Source: Clostridia bacterium (GTDB lineage: Bacteria > Bacillota > Clostridia > DUPQ01). From it: DNA of 5,978 bases. The stretch is taken from positions 1-5,978 of the forward strand of contig JAUUZV010000158.1 of the NCBI GenBank assembly GCA_030592085.1, read 5' to 3'. Positions 1 through 5,978 of the stretch are shown piece by piece. Every line of letters starts with the position of its first letter. The stretch's first letter is position 1. The position numbers were made by a program, and so were the translations under genes. The notes beneath the pieces are model-generated. The model searched no databases, was not told the DNA's origin, and saw only the letters and a program-made list of their open reading frames with translations.

Positions 1-2
1 CA

Positions 3-179
3 TTTATTATTGCTCATCGTCTATCTACCATTAGACAAGCTGACCGAATACTTGTCCTTGACAAAGGTAATGTAATTGAAGAAGGAACACATAATGAACT
101 AATTGCCCTTGAAGGTCATTACTTTAAGTTATATACCAGTCAATTCTTAGAAGAACAAGAATTAGAAATGCTGAATTAA
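3..179 (+). CDS. ABC transporter ATP-binding protein, C-terminal fragment
   Basis: This is the 3' end of a gene that begins left of the window; 58 residues and a TAA stop are visible. It opens with FIIAHRLSTIRQADRILVLD, which is the H-loop (switch) region of an ABC ATPase; the histidine at visible residue 5 contacts the ATP gamma-phosphate. It continues with KGNVIEEGTHNELI, the conserved end of the nucleotide-binding domain. The form 'AHRLSTI...ADRI.VLD.G...E.GTH.EL' is typical of exporters with fused membrane and ATPase domains (MdlB/MsbA/LmrA-like), so the missing part is probably a six-helix membrane domain plus the Walker A, signature and Walker B motifs. The tail ends in an acidic stretch, EEQELEMLN. 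The substrate cannot be told from this fragment. The gene converges on the minus-strand operon and shares its terminator. Family call is strong; exporter subtype is inferred. Confidence 0.93.
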   Translation, partial: FIIAHRLSTIRQADRILVLDKGNVIEEGTHNELIALEGHYFKLYTSQFLEEQELEMLN

Positions 180-190
180 GTAAGTCAAAT

Positions 191-220
191 AAAAAAGCGA
201 TGAATATTCATCGCTTTTTC
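191..220. terminator. Bidirectional intrinsic terminator between convergent genes
   Basis: A perfect inverted repeat, GCGATGA (197-203) and TCATCGC (208-214) with loop ATAT, is flanked by A6 (191-196) on the left and T5 (215-219) on the right, followed by C and another T run (221-225). Read on the plus strand it gives a GC-containing stem followed by U-rich RNA 12 nt after the ABC transporter stop. Read on the minus strand it gives the same stem followed by a U6 run about 20 nt after the aldo/keto reductase stop. It therefore fits a rho-independent terminator serving both converging transcripts. The A and T flanks can also pair and lengthen the stem. Confidence 0.88.
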
Positions 221-238
221 TTTTTAATAATTTTACTA

Positions 239-1375
239 TTATCCAAGTTCCTTAACAATATCTACCATTCGCTCAGAAATAATAATATTCTGTGGACATT
301 TTTCTTCACAAATTCTACAGCCAACACAAACATCTGCTGTAAATCTATCTTTATCTTTTTTTGCCCATTCTTGATATTGGTTTTTGTATTTGTCACTTTT
401 TCCAAACATTGAATAGTTATTATATGTTGCGAACATTAAAGGAATTCTCACACCATGGGGACATGGCATACAATATTGACAAGAAGTACAAGGAACTAAT
501 ATTTTATCTTTGAAAATTTTAGTTACTTGTTCCATCATAACTTTTTCTTCTTCTGTCATAGAATTAGCCGTTGCTTTATCAAATGTATTAAGATTTTCAA
601 CTACCTGCTCCATTGTACTCATACCACTTAATATGAGTTTTACTTTTTCATGGTTATAGACCCATCTAAATCCCCATTCAGCAGGACTTCTTTTAGTCGT
701 AGCATTGTTAAATAATGCAGTAATTTCCTCTGGCAAGTCATTCACCAGTGCTCCACCTCGTAGTGGCTCCATTACAATAACATTAATCCCTTTATCAGTA
801 GCATAGTCAAGCATATCCTTTGCTTCACTATCAAAGTAGTTAAATTGAATTTGACACACATCCCAATCATAACTATCTATAATTTCTGTGAACACTTCAT
901 AATTATCATGAAAAGAAAATCCAACTTGTTTGATTTTCCCTTGTTCTTTTAAACCATCTAGAAAGTCAAGAACTCCTAATTTATGCACTTTACTCCATGA
1001 TTTTTTATTCATGGCATGTAATAAGTAAATATCAAAATATTTTACATCTAGTTTTTTTAATTGTTCTTCAAAAATTTTCGAAAAATCTTCGTAGCATTTA
1101 ATGTTCCCACAAGGTAGTTTTGTTGTTAAATACACTTTTTCCCGATATCCATCTTTTAATACTTTCCCAATAAATATTTCACTTCTACCACCATGATAAG
1201 GATAAGCTGTATCAATATAATTAACACCATTATCAATGGCATATCGAATCATTTTAAAGGCCTCTTTTTCGTCAATACTACTATTATCTTTAGGATCTAA
1301 TAATGGTAATCTCATAGCGCCAAAACCTAAAGTCGATACTTCAATATTTGTGTTTTTTAGTTTCCTTTTATTCAT
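239..1375 (-). CDS. Aldo/keto reductase with C-terminal 2x[4Fe-4S] ferredoxin-like domain
   Basis: A 378-residue cytoplasmic oxidoreductase. Residues 1 to about 265 are an aldo/keto reductase barrel: LGFGAMRLP at 16-24, then the likely catalytic tetrad Asp55 and Tyr60 (YIDTAYPY), Lys86 (LTTK) and His120 (YLLHAMN), followed by VGFSFH, QIQFNY and VMEPLRGG, all typical of the family. Residues 296-360 carry two cysteine motifs, C296-x2-C299-x2-C302-x2-C305-P and C350-x2-C353-x2-C356-x3-C360-P, able to hold two [4Fe-4S] clusters. This domain order and length are usual for the family annotated as ferredoxin-type aldo/keto reductase in anaerobes; substrate and electron partner are not known from sequence. 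An in-frame ATG at 1417 would add 14 residues, but homologues as I recall them begin near MNKRKLKNTNIEVSTLG, so the start at 1375 is preferred. GTGTGAT just upstream can pair with the extended anti-Shine-Dalgarno sequence. The start overlaps the end of the upstream glycosyltransferase by 8 nt, suggesting coupled translation. Confidence 0.93.
   Translation of the reverse strand: MNKRKLKNTNIEVSTLGFGAMRLPLLDPKDNSSIDEKEAFKMIRYAIDNGVNYIDTAYPYHGGRSEIFIGKVLKDGYREKVYLTTKLPCGNIKCYEDFSKIFEEQLKKLDVKYFDIYLLHAMNKKSWSKVHKLGVLDFLDGLKEQGKIKQVGFSFHDNYEVFTEIIDSYDWDVCQIQFNYFDSEAKDMLDYATDKGINVIVMEPLRGGALVNDLPEEITALFNNATTKRSPAEWGFRWVYNHEKVKLILSGMSTMEQVVENLNTFDKATANSMTEEEKVMMEQVTKIFKDKILVPCTSCQYCMPCPHGVRIPLMFATYNNYSMFGKSDKYKNQYQEWAKKDKDRFTADVCVGCRICEEKCPQNIIISERMVDIVKELG
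1368..1375 (-). other. Glycosyltransferase / aldo-keto reductase 8-nt gene overlap
   Basis: The glycosyltransferase ends ...GAT ACC TAT GAA TAA, and the ATG of the reductase lies inside its last codons (ATGAATAA), in another frame. This geometry favours translational coupling and argues that both genes lie on one mRNA. It also supports the chosen reductase start, because the alternative ATG at 1417 would give a 50-nt overlap. Confidence 0.65.
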
Positions 1376-2606
1376 AGGTATCACACTTTCTTTTACTTTG
1401 CATATATAGTTTATCATATAATTTATAGTAATTTTGAAATCTTATATTAATTTCATAACTTGACGCGTACTTTACACATGCTTTTTCTGTATAAATATTA
1501 GAAAAATTAATAATAGCATCATAAAAGTTTTTCACATTATACTCTTCTACAACCACGCCGCACTCATTTGAAACTACTTCTGGAATTGCTGTCTTATTTG
1601 AAACAATAACAGGAGTACCACAGGCAAGCGCTTCTATAGTTACCATTCCAAATGTTTCTGCATAACTTGGATTTAGAAATATGTCTGCAGTAGTATATAT
1701 TTTAGCTAATTCAATCTGATTACTTGTTTTTTTAATTCCAATAATATTTTTAGGAAGAGTTTTGATTATGTTTTTATGTAATCCTACAAGAACAATAATA
1801 TATGAATCATCTAGTGATTTTGAAAGTTGTTTAAAAATGTCAAGCCCTTTCCATTTACTCCAAGGATAGGCCACACCAAGAATTACTTTTTTATTTTGTA
1901 AATGATATTTTAAGATGAAATCGCTTTTTGTTGGTTTGAAAATATTTAAATCAATTCCATTGTTAATAACTTTAATAGGATATTCACTTAAATATGATTG
2001 TTGTGTAATATCAGCTAGCCACTTAGAGGGTGTAACCACTACTACATTTTTTAGCCCTGTAAACCATTTTTTCTTTAGATTATACAATTTTTTTGTTCTA
2101 TCAATCAAGGTACCAGGATATTCTTTGTATTGTGGGCAATTATAACATCCTGTTTTCCATTTATCACAATTAACAACTGAAAAGAACAGGCATTTTCCTG
2201 TTATTGCATAACAGTCATGAAGTGTCCATACAATTGGAATACTAGTTTTTTTAAAATAATTAAATAACATCTCAATATTAATAAAACTGTTATGCAAATT
2301 ATGTATATGTATAATATCAGGTTTTATTTTACTTACTTTTTTTAAAAATATTTTTGTACCAAGTCGCGAAAAACATCCATTCATACCAGAGTAGTATGAC
2401 ATTTGCCAGTGATAATTCCTTTCGAACATATTACTAATTAATATACTATTATCAACTTTCCTTTTTTTGTTAGAACGTGAATTTTCGTATGCTACAAAGG
2501 AAGTATATCCATTTTTTTTTGCTAACGAATGAATATTAAGCATAATTTTCCCAGTGCTTCCAAAATTACATGTATTTATTTGTAGTATGGTTTTTTTGTC
2601 ATTCAT
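1368..2606 (-). CDS. Glycosyltransferase family 4 (GT-B fold)
   Basis: A 412-residue protein without visible signal peptide or membrane segment, expected to act on the cytoplasmic side of the membrane, moving a sugar from an activated donor to a glycan or lipid-linked acceptor. The N-terminal Rossmann domain starts ILQINTCNFGSTGKI, with the glycine-rich loop at 16-20, then PDIIHIHNLH (96-105) and VWTLHDCYAITGKC (126-139). A cysteine-rich loop follows (C132, C139, C147, C154, C157), similar to the 'TLHD...TG.C....C..W..GC..CP' region seen in colanic-acid-type transferases. The C-terminal domain has VINNGIDLNIF (213-223), the start of the donor domain VILGVAYPWSKWKG (241-254), and AETFGMVTIEALACGTPVI (316-334) containing the family's E-x7-E motif (E317, E325). 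This points to a retaining GT4 enzyme, probably for surface polysaccharide; donor and acceptor cannot be read from sequence. Its ATG overlaps the parC stop (TAATG), with no clear Shine-Dalgarno site. No other polysaccharide gene is in view. Confidence 0.92.
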   Translation of the reverse strand: MNDKKTILQINTCNFGSTGKIMLNIHSLAKKNGYTSFVAYENSRSNKKRKVDNSILISNMFERNYHWQMSYYSGMNGCFSRLGTKIFLKKVSKIKPDIIHIHNLHNSFINIEMLFNYFKKTSIPIVWTLHDCYAITGKCLFFSVVNCDKWKTGCYNCPQYKEYPGTLIDRTKKLYNLKKKWFTGLKNVVVVTPSKWLADITQQSYLSEYPIKVINNGIDLNIFKPTKSDFILKYHLQNKKVILGVAYPWSKWKGLDIFKQLSKSLDDSYIIVLVGLHKNIIKTLPKNIIGIKKTSNQIELAKIYTTADIFLNPSYAETFGMVTIEALACGTPVIVSNKTAIPEVVSNECGVVVEEYNVKNFYDAIINFSNIYTEKACVKYASSYEINIRFQNYYKLYDKLYMQSKRKCDTYE

Positions 2607-2608
2607 TA
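2604..2608 (-). other. parC stop / glycosyltransferase start overlap (TAATG)
   Basis: On the minus strand the parC stop TAA (2608-2606) shares its last A with the ATG (2606-2604) of the glycosyltransferase. The roughly 25 bases before the ATG contain no convincing purine-rich Shine-Dalgarno sequence; the nearest purine run (AGAGAAAG) is more than 20 nt away. The likely mode of initiation is re-initiation by ribosomes finishing parC. The overlap is seen directly; the mechanism is inferred. Confidence 0.7.
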
Positions 2609-4798
2609 TAAGTCAAAAATGCTAACTTGCTTTCTCTTAGAATCTCTATCTGTTAGTAGACGAGCTGTTGCTGGGATATTACTAGCTCTGTATTTATCTC
2701 CGTCCTTTAATTTTGCACTCTTTAATAATAATATTTCTTTAATTTTTTCATTGCTTTTTATTTTAATCATAGTGATTCCCTGTGATGCTCTAGATGCTTT
2801 TTCTGTTATATCACTAGTGTTAAATATTAGCGCTCGTTGTTTATCAGTAATTCCCACAAGTTCATAATCCTGGCTATTGTTAATAAAGTCAATATATTTT
2901 AATGTGGCACCTGGATAATAAGCTTTAGCTAAAAGTTTTCTGTTTTGTTTTGTCTCATAACTTTTTAGTGGTATTTTTGCACATTTTCCATTGTCAAAAC
3001 AAAAAACCATATATCCTTTGAAATCATCTGTCACAACCATTTTTACAATAATTTCTCCATCTTGCATCTCTAATAAGTTTGGTAAGTATTCTCCAAAGTC
3101 TCCAGCTTTGCAATCAGGAATCTGATACATCTTCATTTTATAAGCATTAGACTGATTTGAGAAGAAAATAATTTCAGCTTTATTATGGCTCTCTATATTT
3201 TGAACAAATTGATCACTATTCTTGATTTTCTGTTCAGGGTCAGTTCTAAGAGCTGTTAATGGAATCTTCTTAAAGTAATTTTCTTTAGTAAAGAATACTT
3301 TTAGATTATACTCTTCAATATCACTTCCTTGTGTAAAATCAGTTATCTGCTCTTTATCTATAATCTTTGTTTTTCTATCTGTTCCATACTTTTTAGCAAT
3401 TTCTTGAAGTTGTGTAATAATAATTCGCTTAATTCGTCGTTTGTCTAATAATGTCCTATTAATATCTTCAATTTTTACTTGTAATCCAGTCATTTCATCT
3501 AGTCTTTTTAGAATATATTCCTTATTTAAATTACGTAGTTTAATTTCTGCAACAAATTCTGCTTGTATTTCATCAATTCTAAATGCTTCCATTAAATTAG
3601 GAATTACATCAATTTCTTTATCTGTGTTTCTAATAATTTTAATAGCATCATCAATATCTAATAGTATTCTATCTAATCCTAATAATAAATGTAATTTTTC
3701 TTTGTTTTTTTGTAAATCAAATTGTAATTGTGAAGTTATACAATTAATTCTAAACTCAACCCATTGATTTATAATCTGACGCAAGCCTAGCACCATTGGT
3801 TGGTTTTTTATGAGTAAATTAAAATTGCAACCAAATGAATCTTGTAGCGAAGTTTTAGCATATAACTTATTCATCAACTTTTCAATATCAGTACTTTTTC
3901 TAATATCTAAAGTAATTTTTAATCCATTAAGATCTGTCTCATCTCTAACATCAGTTACTTCTTTTACTTTATTAGTTTTTACCAAGTCAATAATTGCATC
4001 TATAATGGCTTCTGAAGAAGTTGTGTATGGAATTTCTGTTATTTCTATGTGTCGTTTCTTCTTATCAACCCGATAAACACCACGAAGTTTTATAATTCCT
4101 CTACCTGTTTCATAGATATTTCTCATATCTTCTTCGCTATATAGTAGTTGCCCTCTTGTCGAAAAATCAGGAGCTTTTATATATTGTAATAAATCAACAT
4201 TCTTGTCTTTAATATATTCAATAGTTCCTTCGCAAACCTCACGCAAGTTAAAACTAGCTAAGTTGCTAGCCATTCCAACAGCAATCCCCTGACTTGCATT
4301 AACTAAAACATTTGGATAAGCACTAGGTAGTAAAACCGGTTCTTGTACACTACCATCATAATTGTCTTCAAAGGGAACTGTTTTCTTCTCAATATCTTTA
4401 AACATTTCCTTACAAATAGGTAATAATTTAACTTCTGTATAACGAGATGCTGCATATCTCATCTCTCTAGAATAAACTTTACCAAAATTTCCTTTTGAAT
4501 CAATAAAAGGTAGTAATAGCGATTCATTACCTTTTGTTAATCTAACTAATGTTTCATAAATTGCCTGGTCGCCATGGGGATTTAATTTCATGGTCTGTCC
4601 AACAACATTAGCAGATTTAGTACGACTTCCAGTAAGTAGGCCCATTTTATACATTGTATATAACAATTTTCGATGAGAAGGTTTTAGCCCATCAATGCTT
4701 GGTATAGCACGAGACACAATCACACTCATGGCATAGGGCATGTAGTTTTTTTCTAAAGTATCAGTAATTTTTTCTCTAATGGTTAAGTTTTCTTTCAT
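2606..4798 (-). CDS. parC: Topoisomerase IV-like subunit A (type IIA DNA breakage-reunion subunit)
   Basis: A 730-residue catalytic subunit that cleaves and rejoins duplex DNA together with ParE. The N-terminus has the family signature YMPYAMSVIVSRAIPSIDGLKPSHRKLLYTMY (19-50), where GyrA and ParC also carry 'DGLKPVHRR'. The winged-helix region includes NPHGDQAIYETLVRL (73-87) and LIDSKGNFG-like PFIDSKGNFG (97-106). The active-site tyrosine is Tyr120, next to Arg119, in AASRYTEVK. The tower follows (PNVLVNASQGIAVGMASN at 162-179, then to about 330), then a helical coiled region (about 340-480) with the C-gate. The remainder (about 495-730) is a divergent beta-pinwheel-like domain; ASRASQGITMIKI (668-680) looks like one blade motif. 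No GyrA box (QRRGGKG) is seen, so decatenating topoisomerase IV activity is more likely than gyrase supercoiling. The sequence resembles the clostridial variant family, which is shorter than GyrA. It starts 2 nt after parE; a weak GGATG lies 10 nt before the ATG. Confidence 0.93.
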   Translation of the reverse strand: MKENLTIREKITDTLEKNYMPYAMSVIVSRAIPSIDGLKPSHRKLLYTMYKMGLLTGSRTKSANVVGQTMKLNPHGDQAIYETLVRLTKGNESLLLPFIDSKGNFGKVYSREMRYAASRYTEVKLLPICKEMFKDIEKKTVPFEDNYDGSVQEPVLLPSAYPNVLVNASQGIAVGMASNLASFNLREVCEGTIEYIKDKNVDLLQYIKAPDFSTRGQLLYSEEDMRNIYETGRGIIKLRGVYRVDKKKRHIEITEIPYTTSSEAIIDAIIDLVKTNKVKEVTDVRDETDLNGLKITLDIRKSTDIEKLMNKLYAKTSLQDSFGCNFNLLIKNQPMVLGLRQIINQWVEFRINCITSQLQFDLQKNKEKLHLLLGLDRILLDIDDAIKIIRNTDKEIDVIPNLMEAFRIDEIQAEFVAEIKLRNLNKEYILKRLDEMTGLQVKIEDINRTLLDKRRIKRIIITQLQEIAKKYGTDRKTKIIDKEQITDFTQGSDIEEYNLKVFFTKENYFKKIPLTALRTDPEQKIKNSDQFVQNIESHNKAEIIFFSNQSNAYKMKMYQIPDCKAGDFGEYLPNLLEMQDGEIIVKMVVTDDFKGYMVFCFDNGKCAKIPLKSYETKQNRKLLAKAYYPGATLKYIDFINNSQDYELVGITDKQRALIFNTSDITEKASRASQGITMIKIKSNEKIKEILLLKSAKLKDGDKYRASNIPATARLLTDRDSKRKQVSIFDL

Positions 4799-4800
4799 AA

Positions 4801-5978
4801 TTAACTAACATCCAGCATATCTATATATAAATGTCCATTTTGCTGGATATGGTCCTTTCTTCCTTGTAGGTTATCTCCCAATAGCAAGTCAAACGTTTGC
4901 TCTGTTTTAATATCATTGTCTGGTAGAACTTGAATCAACCGTCTTGTTTCAGGATTCATGGTAGTTTGCCACATCATTTCTGGTTCATTCTCCCCTAATC
5001 CTTTAGATCGTTGAATAATAATTTTTTTATTTAACTTTTCAAACTCATCAAGAATAACTTTTTTCTCACTTTCATCATAGGCAAATTTTGTTTGCCCACT
5101 GCAAGTGATTTCAAACAGTGGAGATTCAGCAATATATATTTTCCCTTCATTTATTAAAGTGGGAACTAATCGATATAACATGGTTAAAATCAATGTTCTA
5201 ATTTGGTAACCATCTACATCTGCATCTGTACAAATTATTACTTTATCCCAATTTAATTTTTTTAAATCAAAGGTATTTTGGCTTCTTTTCATATGTTTGC
5301 TTTGGATTTCTACTCCACAACCTAATACTTTTAGTAAATCAAGGATAATATCATTTTTAAATATTCTATTATAATCCGCTTTTAAGCAGTTAAGTATTTT
5401 TCCCCTAACTGGCATAATAGCTTGAAAATCTGCATCCCGTCCCATTTTACATGATCCAAGAGCAGAGTCTCCTTCTACTATATACACTTCACGTTTATCT
5501 AAATCTTTAGTTCTACAGTCAACAAATTTTTTCACTCGGTTGTTCATATCAATGCTTTTCCCAAGTTTCTTCTTAACATTAATTCGTGTTTTTTCAGCAG
5601 TCTCTGAACTTCGCTTGTTAATTAATATCTGTTCACATATGTGTAGTGCTTCTTTTTTATTTTCAATAAAGTAAATTTCTAATTCATGTTTTAAAAAGTT
5701 AGTCATTGCTATTTGTATAAACTTATTAGTAATTGATTTTTTTGTTTGATTAGCATAACTAGTGTCTGTTGAAAAGGAATTACTAATTAACATTAGTGAA
5801 TCAAAAACATCGCTATATGAAATTTTACTTTCATTTTTAGTGTATTTTCCTTCATTTTGTAGAAATTGATCAATAGCAAATACAAAGGCTGCTTTTACAG
5901 CTTTATCAGGTGAACCACCATGTTCTAAGAAACTTGAATTATGGTAATATTCTAATAAATTAATTTCATTACAAAAAC
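4801..5978 (-). CDS. parE: Topoisomerase IV-like subunit B, C-terminal part (N-terminus outside window)
   Basis: The frame is open from the right edge to the TAA at 4801-4803, giving 391 visible residues; an internal Met at 5793 is not the start, since matching sequence (for example SSFLEHGGSPDKAVKAAF) continues upstream of it. The GHKL ATPase domain, likely about 250 residues, lies outside. Visible are the end of the transducer domain with the ATP-contacting QTK loop (QTKKS, near 5748-5734) and the complete TOPRIM domain: YIVEGDSALGS (metal-binding Glu in EGDSA, 5475-5461), MPVRGKILN, the DADVDG aspartate cluster (about 5226-5209) and QRSKGLGENEPEMMWQTTMNP. These motifs bind Mg2+ for DNA cleavage with ParC. 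It ends LYIDMLDVS, lacking the TOPRIM insertion that lengthens some GyrB proteins. The immediate downstream parC shows it forms the A2B2 enzyme. ParE rather than GyrB is inferred from the pairing and the clostridial type of both subunits. Confidence 0.93.
   Translation of the reverse strand, partial: FCNEINLLEYYHNSSFLEHGGSPDKAVKAAFVFAIDQFLQNEGKYTKNESKISYSDVFDSLMLISNSFSTDTSYANQTKKSITNKFIQIAMTNFLKHELEIYFIENKKEALHICEQILINKRSSETAEKTRINVKKKLGKSIDMNNRVKKFVDCRTKDLDKREVYIVEGDSALGSCKMGRDADFQAIMPVRGKILNCLKADYNRIFKNDIILDLLKVLGCGVEIQSKHMKRSQNTFDLKKLNWDKVIICTDADVDGYQIRTLILTMLYRLVPTLINEGKIYIAESPLFEITCSGQTKFAYDESEKKVILDEFEKLNKKIIIQRSKGLGENEPEMMWQTTMNPETRRLIQVLPDNDIKTEQTFDLLLGDNLQGRKDHIQQNGHLYIDMLDVS
4808..4850 (-). 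promoter_or_regulatory. Possible RNA hairpin covering the parC ribosome-binding region
   Basis: On the minus strand ATCCAGCA (4848-4841) is exactly complementary to TGCTGGAT (4817-4810); an added G-U and A-U pair extend the stem to 10 pairs around a 23-nt AT-rich loop. The right arm contains the only Shine-Dalgarno-like bases (GGATG) in front of the parC ATG. In the folded mRNA that site would be hidden until a ribosome finishing parE opens the stem. The complementarity is seen directly; the regulatory role is inferred, and since the repeat lies inside parE codons it could be chance. Confidence 0.35.

Noticed and set aside
200..412. Plus-strand open frame of 70 codons rich in Phe, Ile and Leu, resembling a small membrane protein
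   Set aside because: It starts inside the terminator hairpin and is antisense to the cysteine-rich end of the reductase; the hydrophobic composition is what antisense of Lys-rich AT-rich coding produces.
1376..1417. Longer start of the aldo/keto reductase at the ATG ending at 1417
   Set aside because: It adds a 14-residue leader (MINYICKVKESVIP) not typical of the family and deepens the overlap with the glycosyltransferase; the ATG at 1375 fits the family N-terminus and the overlap geometry better.
1376..1470. AT-rich segment upstream of the reductase as an internal promoter
   Set aside because: Candidate -10 sequences such as TAAACT match poorly and no -35 box is found at proper distance; AT-rich coding sequence is expected here.
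2605..2610. TATAAT on the minus strand at the glycosyltransferase start, as a possible -10 promoter box
   Set aside because: The hexamer 17 bp upstream reads AAAGCA, not a -35 box, and TATAAT overlaps the ATG itself, so a transcript starting from it would lack the start codon.
1915..4076. Several plus-strand open frames of 76-108 codons opposite the glycosyltransferase and parC
   Set aside because: All lie antisense to strongly supported genes, have the same Ser/Ile/Leu/Phe bias, and lack recognisable domains or ribosome-binding sites.
2606..5978. Assignment of the topoisomerase pair as gyrase (gyrB-gyrA)
   Set aside because: No GyrA box is visible in the A subunit, it is short compared with GyrA, and both subunits resemble the second, topoisomerase IV-type pair of Clostridia. 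Activity itself cannot be proved from sequence.
1..5978. CRISPR arrays, tRNA or rRNA genes, insertion sequences, phage or defence genes
   Set aside because: No spaced direct repeats, cloverleaf-like segments, transposase motifs or terminal inverted repeats were found; the window is filled by the five genes listed.

Overview
The window suggests a low-GC Firmicutes chromosome, most likely a clostridial (Lachnospirales/Clostridia-like) bacterium. The DNA is strongly AT-rich by eye, coding is dense with overlapping genes, and the ParE/ParC pair resembles the divergent type IIA topoisomerase pair I associate with Clostridia. The species cannot be named from the sequence alone.

Layout: the left edge (3-179, + strand) holds the last 58 codons of an ABC transporter ATP-binding domain. 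A compact bidirectional terminator hairpin (about 191-220) follows. Everything else is one minus-strand gene train read from right to left: parE (enters from the right edge, ends at 4801), parC (4798-2606), a GT4-type glycosyltransferase (2606-1368) and an aldo/keto reductase with a C-terminal 2x[4Fe-4S] ferredoxin-like domain (1375-239). The junctions are a 2-nt gap, a 1-nt overlap (TAATG) and an 8-nt overlap, so the four genes are very probably one translationally coupled transcript ending at the shared terminator. The promoter must lie beyond the right edge. No intergenic stretch exceeds about 60 bases.

Function: ParE (ATPase/TOPRIM subunit) and ParC (DNA breakage-reunion subunit) form a topoisomerase IV-like heterotetramer that decatenates and relaxes DNA. 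The two downstream genes have no obvious functional link to it. One is a cytoplasmic, retaining-type sugar transferase probably acting in surface polysaccharide synthesis. The other is a ferredoxin-type oxidoreductase. Their tight coupling to a housekeeping topoisomerase operon is the most unusual aspect of the window, but it may simply be a local gene-order accident. I see no phage, insertion sequence, CRISPR, tRNA, rRNA or defence system, and nothing I would call a new biological system.
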